A stretch of 64,000 bases of DNA from Euphorbia lathyris (lineage: Eukaryota > Streptophyta > Magnoliopsida > Malpighiales > Euphorbiaceae), in NCBI RefSeq assembly GCF_963576675.1, contig NC_088913.1, positions 76,755,001-76,819,000 on the forward strand. The letters are read 5' to 3'. Both the position numbers and the translations under genes were made by a program. The stretch's first letter is position 1, and each line of letters opens with the position of its first letter. Below the pieces are notes generated by a model. That model did not search any database, had not been told where the DNA came from, and worked only from the letters and a program-made list of their open reading frames with translations. This document shows positions 33,986 to 45,068 of the stretch, in pieces.

Positions 33986-36795
33986 ATGGATTCGGATAGA
34001 TATGACGGCACGAAGGGCATGGATGCGGGTTTCGAGAACCTGACTGGAGTGGTCCCCTTTCAGGACCCTGCTTCTCATTTGAGCCGGATCAACATTAACC
34101 AGGTAAGTACCCTTCTACTCTTTTATCCTTTGACTAGACTTTTAGGCTTTAGTAGCCCTACTTTGAACATGATTTGCATGCCAACCTCTAAGTCGTTTAG
34201 AAGACTTTTAGCTAGAAAACACGAATTTCTACGCCCATAAGCAACGTTTTATTTATCTTTTGAAAGAATGTGAATACGTGAATAGTAAAAACGTGAATAG
34301 TGCACGTGAATAGTAAAAACATGAATAGTGCACGTGAATAGTGCACATGAATAATAAAAACGTGAATAATGCACGTGAATAGTAAAAAAAGCCTAAACGA
34401 CCAAATTAAATGTTAAAATTGGATCAATCTCTTTGCCAACACGCAGGAGAGTGGAACACCAAAGAATAATGAACTAGTCAAATCTTATACAAATGACCCT
34501 AAGAACAAAATTTCACCAAATGACGGTCCTAATTGACAAAGAGTCTCTAGGTTAGACTTAAGCATGACTGAAAGAACAACTAGGTTAACAAACCTTTATT
34601 AGACACAAGCATAGGAGCGAGATTTAAACTTACCCATTTTGTTCCTTCCAGGTCATTGGTATTTCCGGGACCACTGAGGAGATTCATGTCTGGTATGCCA
34701 TGCTGAGCCCGGCGGCTAAAGCCCGGGTTCGAGAGTTGGGCTTTGAGCCTTTTATCCTGGTGTTGCCTCACGCCAACAGAGTGTGTGATCGATTCGGCCT
34801 TCGCGCCTTATGTGAGAGATGGGTAGACTCGACCCACACCTTCCACCTTTCGTTTGGGGAGATGACGATCTCGCCCCGTGACTTCTCCCTACTGATCGGG
34901 TTGCGGGGGAGCGGTATCCCGGTTCCCCTCTTCTTCGACATGGTGCGTCCCCGGGTCGACCGCGCCGAGCTATTTACTTTGATTGGACCCGGAGTCTACA
35001 CGGGTGTCAAGGTCTCTCCGGCGAAGTTTATTACCACATCCGGACTATTGAGTCGCAGGGACTCCTGCGGGCTAGACGACACGGATCGGGCCGTCCGCAG
35101 CTTTCATCTATATGCCTTGGGCGAGACGATCTTCCGCACCAAGAGCGGGACGATACACGCGGGTCTTATCCAGGCCTTCCGTGATTTGGATGCGGTGTCG
35201 TCTTATGATTGGGCAGGAGCCGGTTTGGCTTTTCTGTACAAGTTTTTGGATTTGACTTGCCGGAAGCGCAAGGACTTCGGTGGTTACACCTTTGCTCTCC
35301 TGGTACGTCGTTCATCCTTAGCTTGTTTCTTTATTCTTTTCGTGATTTCTGTTAGTAACCTTTGTTTCTACGAGCAGGTTTGGGCTTACGAGAGGCGGAT
35401 TCTTCCGTGCACGCATCGGAGCAGGCCGCGGGTGGTTAGGCTCCCACTTATGGCTCGGTGGGGTGATTTTGATCTGGGCGCCGAGGAGAGGCGGACAGTG
35501 GCACGATTCCTAGCGTGGATTGACTAGCGGACCTTGGGGCAGGTAAACCTCTTCTAACTATGCTAGATTTTTGTTTGATCAGACCTGACTTTTCTCTTTT
35601 TTTTTTAGATTCGATTCAAATGGGACGACCTCGACTTTGGTCCCGACTATGCTTACGTTACCCGCATCCAGGGGCAGCGGTGCGTACTTACAGGCCCCTG
35701 CGTGCGGGCATAGTATTTGGGCGATCGGGGCATCACCGGGGTTAGCGCCTCGCATTGGTCGCCTGGCGAGATTCCCGTGTCCATATTTGCCGTGAGGACC
35801 ATGCCCCTGTCGGACATTCGTCGTGACTTGACCCGCGAGTTTGCCCCTTTAGACGTATGGGACCATGCAGGGGGTTACGCTCGCTATTTATCGACGCTGT
35901 TGACTCCGGCGGACGCCCCCGAGGTTGCGATGGATGTGGATCCTAGGACGGACGTGTTTTCAGCAGAGGCTGTCACGGCGGTTTTTGGTCGAGAGGAGCT
36001 CCCTGTGAGTGTTCGACCCCTTTTTATTCTTTATTCGCGAGATGGTTAGGGATACTCATTGTGTCTTTATATGCAGGAGGGTTCCTTGAGGAGCACTCGG
36101 ATGTCCGACTTTTTCGACGGTGCTCAGGCTCGAACGCCTACGGGCGAGCCCTCCTATTATGCGGGTGAGTCCTCAGGCACCGCCCGGCCAGAGTGGCCTC
36201 CCTTAGGTGTACCTATCCCTGACTTTGGGAGGAACTTCTCGGTAGTTCATTATGACGAGACAGGAGTGGCCTATGCCGGCATTGAGATAGCTCCTCCCAT
36301 TTTCACATCGAGGGTGCCGTTTGATCCCCCGGATGCCCTCCGCACTTCGAGGGAGACATGCACGGATTACGTGGGGTTATCTAGTTATCTCAGAGAGCGA
36401 CTCAGCCTGCGTTGCGCCAGCCACCTGGTAAGTATCGTTATTTTATTTTAGTGTAGTGGAATGTATGCACATATGTATGTATGACTTCTGTTGTTGTCTG
36501 TTCTTCTTCTTTTTTCTTATATCTATATTTTTTACAGAGCGATGTCCATGCAAATGAGCAGAGTCGGAGCGAGTCACAGCGGGATGCCGATGCTAGGGTC
36601 GGCCAGGTCTATCGGGAGAGGAACGCTCATTGGTCGGGGATGATGCAAGCGGAGACCGAGGGGCGTCTTGCTGCCTAGGAGAGGACGCGAGTGGAGACCG
36701 CGGGGCGCCTTGCCGCCGAGGAGGGTCGTCGGATCGCTGAGGAGGCCTTATCTGCAGAGCGGGCTTCTCGTCTGAGGGACTTTGAGGACTACTAG
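33986..36795 (+). pseudogene. E3 accessory gene: plant mobile domain (PMD) protein, multi-exon, with nonsense codons
   Basis: Six exons, all separated by phase-0 GT-AG introns, can be traced: 33986-34102, 34652-35302, 35378-35542, 35609-36004, 36077-36427 and 36538-36795. They total 646 codons. Exons 1-3 hold the plant mobile domain (PF10536, MAIN/MAIL type): VWYAMLSPAAKARVRELGF, ALCERWVDSTHTFHLSFGEM, DFSLLIGL, RDLDAVSSYDWAGAGLAFLY and VWAYERRIL. The tail is a charged, probably coiled-coil region (RLAAEEGRRIAEEAL). In-frame TAG codons at 35525-35527, 35711-35713 and 36676-36678 break it. It has its own TATA box and runs convergent to pol. PMD accessory ORFs in Tat elements are known; exon limits here are inferred. 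Confidence 0.75.
34269..34388. repeat. Short interspersed tandem repeat in PMD intron 1
   Basis: Repeats of ACGTGAATAGT followed by either AAAA or GC, about nine times, with small variations. It lies inside the predicted first intron and has no coding role. Confidence 0.75.
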
Positions 36796-37266
36796 GATCT
36801 TCCCCCTTATTAGGCTTATTATTTGTAGGTTTTTCATTAGTATTACCCCGATGTATAGCTTGTATATAGGGAGAGGGATGGATAGGACGTAGGCTTTTTA
36901 TGTGAAAAGAGAGGTAAGAAATGTATAACTCATGATTCATATTACCATGCATTCAGTAGATTGTAATGATTCCAATCATCCTCTTCAAATATATTCATGC
37001 CTTTATTTATTTACAAATAATAGAAATACTTAGCCGCTTATACATTATTTTTATAATTGCTCAAGATACAACTACTGTTACCAGGACCTGCCTTTTTTCG
37101 GTTTTCAGATCCCAGCGATTTTTCATCTCTCCTTTTACTATCCCGGAATTTTCAAATGAGTGCCCTTTCGGGTTTTCACCCACTGGGAGGTCCCTTATTG
37201 TTGCACAGGTCGCTCTTTGCGGGTTTTCAACCTATCGGGAATTTTTCTTCTTTTTTTTTTTTTTTT
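36796..37266. other. E3 intergenic between convergent PMD gene and pol
   Basis: Contains diverged repeats of GGGTTTTCAACC/GGGTTTTCACCC spaced about 45-70 bases apart and an 18-base T-run (37251-37268) that overlaps the pol stop codon. This is probably 3' UTR or terminator sequence for both genes. Confidence 0.5.
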
Positions 37267-37836
37267 TTACGAGAAGTATTTCTTAAGCCTATCCAGATTG
37301 GTAGGTTCGGAGAACTCCATGCCGTCCATAGTGGTAAGCTTCACTGCCCCTTTGCTTAGGATTTTCTTCACGAGGAATGGTCCTTCCCAGTTTGGCTTGA
37401 ACTTGCCCCTAGGGTCGGTGTGCGTCACTCGGATCTGTTTCAGCACCAGGTCCCCTTCTTTGATAGGGCTGGCCTTGACCTTTTTATTGAAGGCTCAGGC
37501 CATCCTTCTCTGATATAACTGCACATGGTAAAGGGCCTCCATTCTTTTCTCGTCTACAATGCTAACTGTTCATATCGCTTCTTCACCCATTCCGTCTCGG
37601 GAATCTCTGCTTCTACTGTGATTCTCAATGATCGCTTTTCAAACTCGATTGGGAGAACGGCTTCCGCACCATATACCAAGGAGAACGGCGTTGCCCCAGT
37701 TGACGTTCTAACTGTCGTGCGATAAGCCCATAAAGCGAGCGGAAGCTGTTCGTGCCAGTTCCGGTGCGATTCTACTGTCTTTACGAGAATCCTTTTAAGG
37801 TTCTTGTTAGCCACCTCTACTGCCCCATTAGCTTGT
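37267..37836 (-). pseudogene. E3 integrase C-terminal part
   Basis: The open part at 37554-37814 holds EVANKNLKRILVKTVESH, LPLALWAYRTTVRTSTGATP, and FSLVYGAEAVLPIEFE, the end of the gypsy integrase core. A frameshift near 37560 moves the chromodomain-less C-terminal region (GDLVLKQIRVTHTDPRGKFK, NWEGPFLVKKILSKGAVKL) into another frame, and a TAG replaces one codon near 37500. It stops with TAA at 37267-37269. E4 separates it from the rest of the integrase. Confidence 0.85.
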
Positions 37837-39699
37837 TGTTGGAAATTAGGCTAAGGTATAGCAGCGGAAATATAAAAATTTTAGCCTACTTCCTTTTAAC
37901 CATAGGATCCGTTAATCGTTATTTCATATAAAGAGGGATAAGAAGGAATACCTTTTGAAGAACAATCTACCGTTGTTAAAGAAGCGCCCACAATTCTTCT
38001 CCGAGATCCCAAGCACGAAGTATAACACGGTGAGGTTAAGATATAATCAACCCTTATGAGATGCAACCAAAATAGATTGCCTCTAATTAACCAACACAAG
38101 ATCAAAGAGAAAAGGAGATGAATGTAATTAATCAATCGACGGAAGTCGTATGAATTCTTGTCCACGAAAACGGGAAGTCGAATTCTCTTTCTCTCACTAG
38201 CTAGGGATTTCGAAAATCACAAAGGGGGAGGGGATAGGCTTAGTCGAAATTCACACATTAGGGGGGTATATATAATAACTTGTATCTAAACCCTAATTAG
38301 ATAGGAATAGGTTACTTAATAGGAATTCAATTCGGAATAGGATTCCTAATTATTATCTTATAATATATCTAATATATTTAGGATAATAATAAATAACCTA
38401 ATTGGATAATAATAGGAGTATATTAATCAAATTAAAACTCCTAATTTAATTATCTCTCTTAATTAATTTAATTCACAAACCTAATCAAATTAGGATTAAG
38501 GGAATTAAAATAATTCCTAACTTATTATATACAAATTTCGGCCTCCCCTAATTAAATGGGCCTTACTGGGCTCATTTGGGCTTCCATTTATTAATGACAT
38601 CCATCTCTCTTTTGGTTTCAAGTCTTATGTGTGATCCATTAGGTTCTTACTACTTCTGGCCGTATGCAACTATTAAATTAATTTCTTCAAGAATTATATT
38701 TAATCCTTGCATAACGGAATGATGTACTGAGTATGTTATTGGCAAGTCTGTAATCATTCCCCCAGAGTCCGTTAAGAAGACAAGTTGATTCTGTCGTTAA
38801 CCCTTCCGTATTAGTTACAGTATAATTCGATCCTTTATCAACTATATCCTTGAACTGAATCTTATGACTATGGATGATGTCAAGTCACATATAGCGAGAC
38901 GTTCGTTTTACTTGTACAGGCCGAGTCAACTCAAATAGATAGGTTAAGTGAAATCTGTATTTCAAGTCTTAAGCTATCACCTTGCAAGGATTTAGAGTCG
39001 AGTCTTCCACAAGCGATCCTTGGATATATCTCCCACTAATCGGGAGTGATAAATGCTCAATCCAATGTATAACTACCCTGACATTACTTCCTGTGACACC
39101 CAACCTTTGCAGTTCACACCCCAGAGTCATCTCTGTTAAGGATCGTGGGACCGCAGGATCAAAGTCTCACATTCAGTAATTCAGGATGACCAATTAACAT
39201 TCCTTTGAGTCTGAGGATTACTTATACCTATTAATACCAATGAGATGAACAGGTGACAAGGATGAATCTATCCATCCTGTTATCTCAAATTGGATCCCCA
39301 ATCCTAATGAACGACGTTTCATCGGATCTATGTAACTGTCCAGATATCTATATATATGAAGCTTGTGAGATCAGCTTTCTGTCGGACAGAAGACATTGTT
39401 ACATACAAGTCTCAACAGTGATATATCAATCCTAAACATATCACTTGACTTGGGGTGGTTTTAAGTTTATTAGTTTATTATAAAGTTTTGTCTCACTTCA
39501 TGCTTGTATGAACACTTTATAATCACTTTAAACAAACTTACGGATTTCCTTTTATTAGACTTTATTTAGTGCTTAAAAGGGATTGCCTTTATATAGTTAT
39601 AAAACATATATCTCATTAAAACAAATGATATAAAGAACAATTCATTTACATTAAGTTTGTATCCTGCAACAATTGTCTATAGGACACTAAACCCCAACA
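37837..39699 (-). mobile_element. E4: solo LTR, 1863 bp, inside E3 integrase
   Basis: The target duplication CTTGT lies at 37832-37836 and 39700-39704. The ends are TGTTGGAAATTAGG and CTAAACCCCAACA, so TG...CA on either strand. No internal coding region is present, so this is a solo LTR left by recombination. On the minus strand a TTATATATACCCC TATA-like element lies near 38264-38276, followed by a leader-like end, which favours minus orientation. The TGTTGGGGTTTAGTG start is copia-like. Small ORFs inside are not genes. Confidence 0.88.
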
Positions 39700-39704
39700 C
39701 TTGT

Positions 39705-42700
39705 GGGCGATACGGAGAAGACCTATGATGCTCAATACCGTACTCTTGGAAGAGACTTCTCACCTCTCCCTGAAACTGGACCCCATTATCTGTAATCATG
39801 TGATGAGGCACTCCGAACCTGGTGATTAAGTGCTTTTCAATGAACTTCCTCATCTGCTTAGACCCCAACTTGCTAAATGATTCTGCCTCTACCCACTTGG
39901 TGAAGTAATCAATGGCGACTGTAATGAATTTGTGCCCGTTTGACGCATTAGGCCTCACCTCCCCGATGATGTCAATGCCCCAAGCCGCAAACGGCCAAAT
40001 AGGTGCTAACACTTGCAATTCCATAGCTGGTAAGTGATTATAATCTCCGTGGATTTGACAATCATGGCATTTCTTCGCATACTCGCTACAATCCCTTTCC
40101 ATGGTGAGCCAATAGAAGCCTTGCCTTATGATTTTCTTTGCCAATACTACTCCTCCCATATGGGCCCCACAAATTCCCGAGTGTACTGATTCCATTGCCT
40201 CACGGGCTTCTCTCACATCCAAGCACCTTAGTTGTAAACCATCGGCGTGCCTTTTGTAAAGCAAGTCGTTGTGGATGACGAACTGCTGAGCTAACCTTCT
40301 AATCACAGCCTGATCCCTAAGTTCCGATTCCGCCGGGTATGTTCCACTCTTCATGAAGTTCACGATATCGAAATACCAAGGCTTTTCATCTGCCCCCAAT
40401 AGCATTACATCTTCGTAGCACGGTTTGTGGGACCTTCTCAACACCAAAGGCTTCGAGGCAAGGTTCCGAGGATTATCCCATACTGACACCAAAGTGGCCA
40501 AAGCATCCGCTGCCTGGTTCTGTGCTCGAGGAATGTGATAAAAACAACACTCGCTGAATCTTTGCGCCAATCCTTCCAACTAGTCTAGGTATGGATGCAA
40601 CCTTTCCTCCCTTACTTCCCAGTTTCCCTGCGCTTGTTCGATAATTAGTTTTGAGTCGCCCCAAATTTCAACACATGACGCTCCCAGTGCTGCTAATGAC
40701 TCCAACCCATAGATGCATGCTTCATATTCGGCCATATTATTGGTGAGAGGGAAGGATAACTTCTTTGCCATTGGGACCCTTTCTCCTTCTGGTGAGATAA
40801 GTAGCACTCCTACCCCGGCTCCATTTGAGTTAACCGCTCCATCGAAGAACATTTTCCACGGTATCACTTCGATCGCGTTCAAGTGTTCGTCAGGGAAATC
40901 ATAATTTATCTCTCTCTCTTCCGTATTTAGAGGCTGATTGGCCAGAAATTCCGCTACGGCTCTCCCCTTAATAACCTTTTTCGTTATATATTCGATGTCA
41001 AATTCGGACAAGAGCAACAACCATCGGGCTAGCTTCCCTGTTAGAGACGGAGTTCGGTACAGATACTTCACGGGATCCATCCGAGAAATAATGATCACTT
41101 TGTAAGATTGAAAATAGTGCCGTAGCTTCTTTGTTAGCCATACTACTGCCACGCACGTCTTTTCGATCATGTTATACTTAAGCTCGTATTCCAGGAACTT
41201 TTTACTCAGATAATACACCGCGTGCTCCACACCGGTGTCCCCTTCTTGGGCCAGCATTGCCCCAATAGATCGCTCCTCGATTGCTACATAGAGGAGAAGT
41301 GGTTTTCCAAGTTTAGGCGGTCTTAAAACCGATGGATTAGACAGATAGTTCCGGACACTTTCCAATGCTTGCTGGAACTTATCATTCCAAACCGTTGGTT
41401 GATCTTTCCGTAGCAACTTAAAGATCGGCTCGCAGATCGTAGTGAGTCGTGCTATGAACCGACTGATATACTGAACCTGCCCCAGAAATCCTCTCACTTC
41501 TTTCTCATTCTTGGGTGCTGGCATTTCCTGTATGGCCTTTACCTTGTCGGGATCCACCTCAATCCCCTTGTTACTGATCACATAGCCTAAGATCTTCCCC
41601 GATGAAACGCCAAAGAAGCACTTCTTCGGGTTCAACCTTAGCTTGAACTCTGCGATTCGGGCCAAAAACTTTTCAAGTGCCGCGAAATGCCCCTCTCTTG
41701 TCTCCGACTTGACCATCATGTCGTCCACATAAACTTCTACCTCTTTGTGTACCATATCATGGAACAGTGCCGTAGCCATTCGTTGATAAGTTGCCCCGGC
41801 ATTTTTCAAACCAAACGGCATTACCCTATAGCAGTACGTTCCCCACTCAGTTGTGAACGAGGTCTTTGCCTTGTGCTTTTCTGCCATTTGAACCTGCATG
41901 TAGCCCATGAAGCCGTCCACATTTATGTGCAAGACGCTCGATGCTGCACTGTCGATTAATACGTCAATGTGAGGCATTACGAATTCATCTTTGGGGCACG
42001 CCTTGTTAAGATCTCTATAATCGACGCACATTCTCACTTTGCCGTCCTTCTTCGCGATGGGCACTACATTTGCGACCCAAGGGGGATAGTCGATTACTTC
42101 GATGAACCCCGCTTCTAACTGTTTCTTCACTTCTTCTCTGATCTTATCTGCCCATTCCGGCCTCATGCGTCGGAGTTTCTGTTTCACGGGCTTAGCATCG
42201 GGGTATGTCGGAATATGGTGAGTTACGATTGATTGATCGATTCCTGGCATGTCTTTGTATGTCCAAGCAAACACTATTTCATATTTTTTAATTATTCTCT
42301 CAAATTCTTTCCTCTCTTCAGTAGTTAATTCTTGAGCAATTTGTATAAGTTTAGGATTTTCATCCGTGCCAAGATTGAAAGTTGACATTTCTATTGTATT
42401 GATTTCAAATGTAGGCATGTTATATGAATGAGAATGCATGGAATGATTAGAATCAACATCAAGCAAGTAAGCAAAATCAGAATTCATTTCATTGATAGTG
42501 TTGGCGAGTACATCATCGGATTCAAATAAAGCAGTAATACAATTGTTATCAATCGGGTTCTCGGGTTTCTCATAAGCCTTGGAGGTACTAGGCTCGTCCA
42601 TCGCTCCCACAGTTGCTTCAATAGTGATGACCTGCTCCTCAGCATTCAGATCTAACATCATGATCTCCTCGACGAAGCAGCTCGCCTCTCCCTTGCCCCA

Positions 42701-43666
42701 ACTGGTAACATCATTGAAGATCTCAAAACCCGGCAGAATCTTTCCTTCGGCGCTAGCAGCCACTTCCGACTCATCATCAGATTCATCCCAGATGTTGATC
42801 GGAACCCTCTGATTGATACCTTCCTCGTCGAAGGAATTTCCCCAAATGTCCACGACCATCAGATCCATTATGTGAGGGACATTCGGATTTACGTAGGAAG
42901 GGTCCGACGATCCATACCGAGCCCAGCCTATCAGTTCTTCATAGTCCTTGAGGAACACTCCGTTCATTCTTCTAGCCACAAGTGGAATAGCACCCTTCCG
43001 GATGCACATGAGTTGCTCCTGATCGCTCAAGGTGACCCGACATGAAGCATACTTGAACCTCCATATTCTAGCATAATCCACGAATGCTTCCTCGGGAAAT
43101 TGCTTGATCCTTTCTAAATCTTCCAATGACCCTGTCCACGGAATGTACATCTCATACCTCTGCACAAAGGCCTCCATGAGGGATCCCCAGTCCCCTTTTG
43201 TCTTTACCGAGAGCATTTGGTGCCACATCAAAGCTTCTCCTATGATTTTCTTTGGAAAATGCTGGACTAACTCACTTCGGTAGAGTCCCGCGTCAAACAT
43301 GTAGACACGGAAACAGTTTATGTGATCAATGGGGTCCTCATCTCCCTTATACTTAGACATGGCTGTTACTGCCTCAGGTGTCTCCTCTTCGGGTAACGCA
43401 GGCATTTCCTCTGGACATTCCCATGCGGCGTATTTCTTGATGAATCTCTTAGTCATTTTTTCCCAATCTGCTTTAACGTGCATTGGAAGAGACATGTACC
43501 ACACCAGTGACTCTCCGGCCAATGAGTTGCAAAACAAGTTCGTAATCTCCTCCTCTTTGAAACATAGAGGACCCATAGCTGACAGATAAAAATGCAGGTG
43601 CTCCATGGGGTCCTTCCCTTCATTATACTTTTCTGACCATCGGAAACGGACGTTTGATAGGCCCAA
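39705..43666 (-). pseudogene. E3 gag end and pol: two capsid modules, RT, RNase H, archaeal RNase H, integrase N-part
   Basis: Residues 10-80 and 102-250 are further capsid-like modules (see the gag entry). A 190-residue acidic linker without any DTG/DSG protease motif follows. The reverse transcriptase has VRMCVDYRDLNKACPKDEF, VMPFGLKNAGATYQR and YVDDMMVKS. The gypsy RNase H comes next, then a second Tat-type RNase H (FFDGAVNSNGAGVGVLL, NMAEYEACIYGLE, GDSKLIIEQA, NQAADALATL). TAG at 40580-40582 splits that domain. The integrase zinc finger has VHSGICGAHMGG and CHDCQIHGD, and the core has WGIDIIGEV and ITDNGVQFQGE. It is cut by E4 at 39704. Confidence 0.9.
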
Positions 43667-45068
43667 TTTGCATCGCGCTATGTTCCCCTGCCTGTGTTTT
43701 GTCTCTTCGATACTTCATCAAAAACAAGCTTGACATCAGTGACCAATCATGCTTAGTCGAGTCAGGTAGCGATTGAAACCACTTCAAAGGTTCACCCACC
43801 AGCGAAAGATAGAACCATGGAGCGACTTCTTCCACTTTGTATGGCTCCCTAAACATAGCGCACAAGTATCCATACAAATGAGCTTCGGGGTCTTCTACCC
43901 CACTAAACAATTTCAACACAGGCATGATCCTCCGAGACGATACTTCCTCGGTTTCCTCAGTTTTAGTTCTGTCGTCCATCACTTCTTCCGTCGGCTCTTC
44001 CTCCAAAACAGATACGTATAAACCATTTCCCACATTCCTTTTCTCATCGGAGTCCAGCAGCTCCTCCTTAAATTCGCAGAATGACCCTACCCCCAAGTTT
44101 TCCTCCAACTTAGATCCGATTGCGCTTACCCCATGGCTAGTTTTCTCGATTGCATTGAGTTCAAGAACTCCTACCATGACGGGTTCTATGTGAGCACTCG
44201 GCCCCCCGGCACCATTCCCCAACTTCCTCCGTTTAGTATGAGCTATTTTCGGCTCTCTCTCAACTGTCAAGGCGTAGTAGTACATTTGATTGAAATTGGT
44301 GAAAGACACATACCGTAGCTCCTCCTTAATATACGGCGATGTGTTGCCAATTACCATTCGGATCTGATCCTGTTCAAGCGGCTCCTGCTTCATAACTGCC
44401 GCTTTGGCTCTCCACCTGCCCATAAAGTCAAACAAGGATTCCCCCGCTTGCTGCTTGGTGCTCTCTAGCTCCTTCAAAGTAACCTCCAACATAGTGTTGA
44501 AGCTATATCGGGTAATGAATGCCTTTGCTAGTCCCTTCCAATTTCTCTTTGTTACCAATGGCAGCGCATGAAACCATATGAGGGCAGCTCCCTCCAGATA
44601 AGCATTAAACAGTCCCAAGACTTGCTCCTCAGTCAAGATCGTGTGCTTCATCACAGCAACATACCGATTCATGTGAGCGGTAGGATCCCCTGTTCCATCA
44701 AACTTCTCCATGTCCGGGATCCAAAATTTCAAAGGCAAAGCCGTTGCCGATAAACAGTTCTTCAACTCATAAAAATCCTGACCCCCGGAGCTTCCTCCAT
44801 GCAAATCTTTCACCTCCTGAGTGATGTGCTGCTTCCATTCCTTTCCTTCAACTTTCTCCTTCTCAAGATGTTTCTGGATGTAATCCTGATAGCCATCCTC
44901 GTTCCCAAAGCGGGGACCAGTGTTCACGTCATTCTGAGTACGCTTACATCCACTCTTGTTATCCTTCAGTGCCAACCCAGTTAGTTGGTCTAAAATTGTA
45001 GTCAACTGATCGCTGATATTGTTTACGACTCTTTCTAACCTAGCAATCCTCTCATCTGGTGTAGACAT
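43623..45068 (-). pseudogene. E3 gag with reiterated capsid-like modules
   Basis: It begins MSTPDERIARLERVVNNISD, with a coiled-coil-like N-terminus. Residues about 120-275 are a full gag capsid module (KFDGTGDPTAHMNRYVAVM, EGAALIWFHALP, KRNWKGLAKAFITRY and a long tail). Residues about 385-455 are a second, shorter module (LFSGVEDPEAHLYGYLCAM, VGEPLKWFQSLP, KHDWSLMSSLF). The frame ends at 43623 and overlaps the next frame, which starts at 43666 and carries two more modules. The overlap suggests a frameshift rather than a natural junction. I see no CCHC zinc knuckle. Four modules instead of one is unusual for this family. Confidence 0.85.

Noticed and set aside
38982..39435. Small ORFs inside E4
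   Set aside because: They lie within a solo LTR and show no domain.
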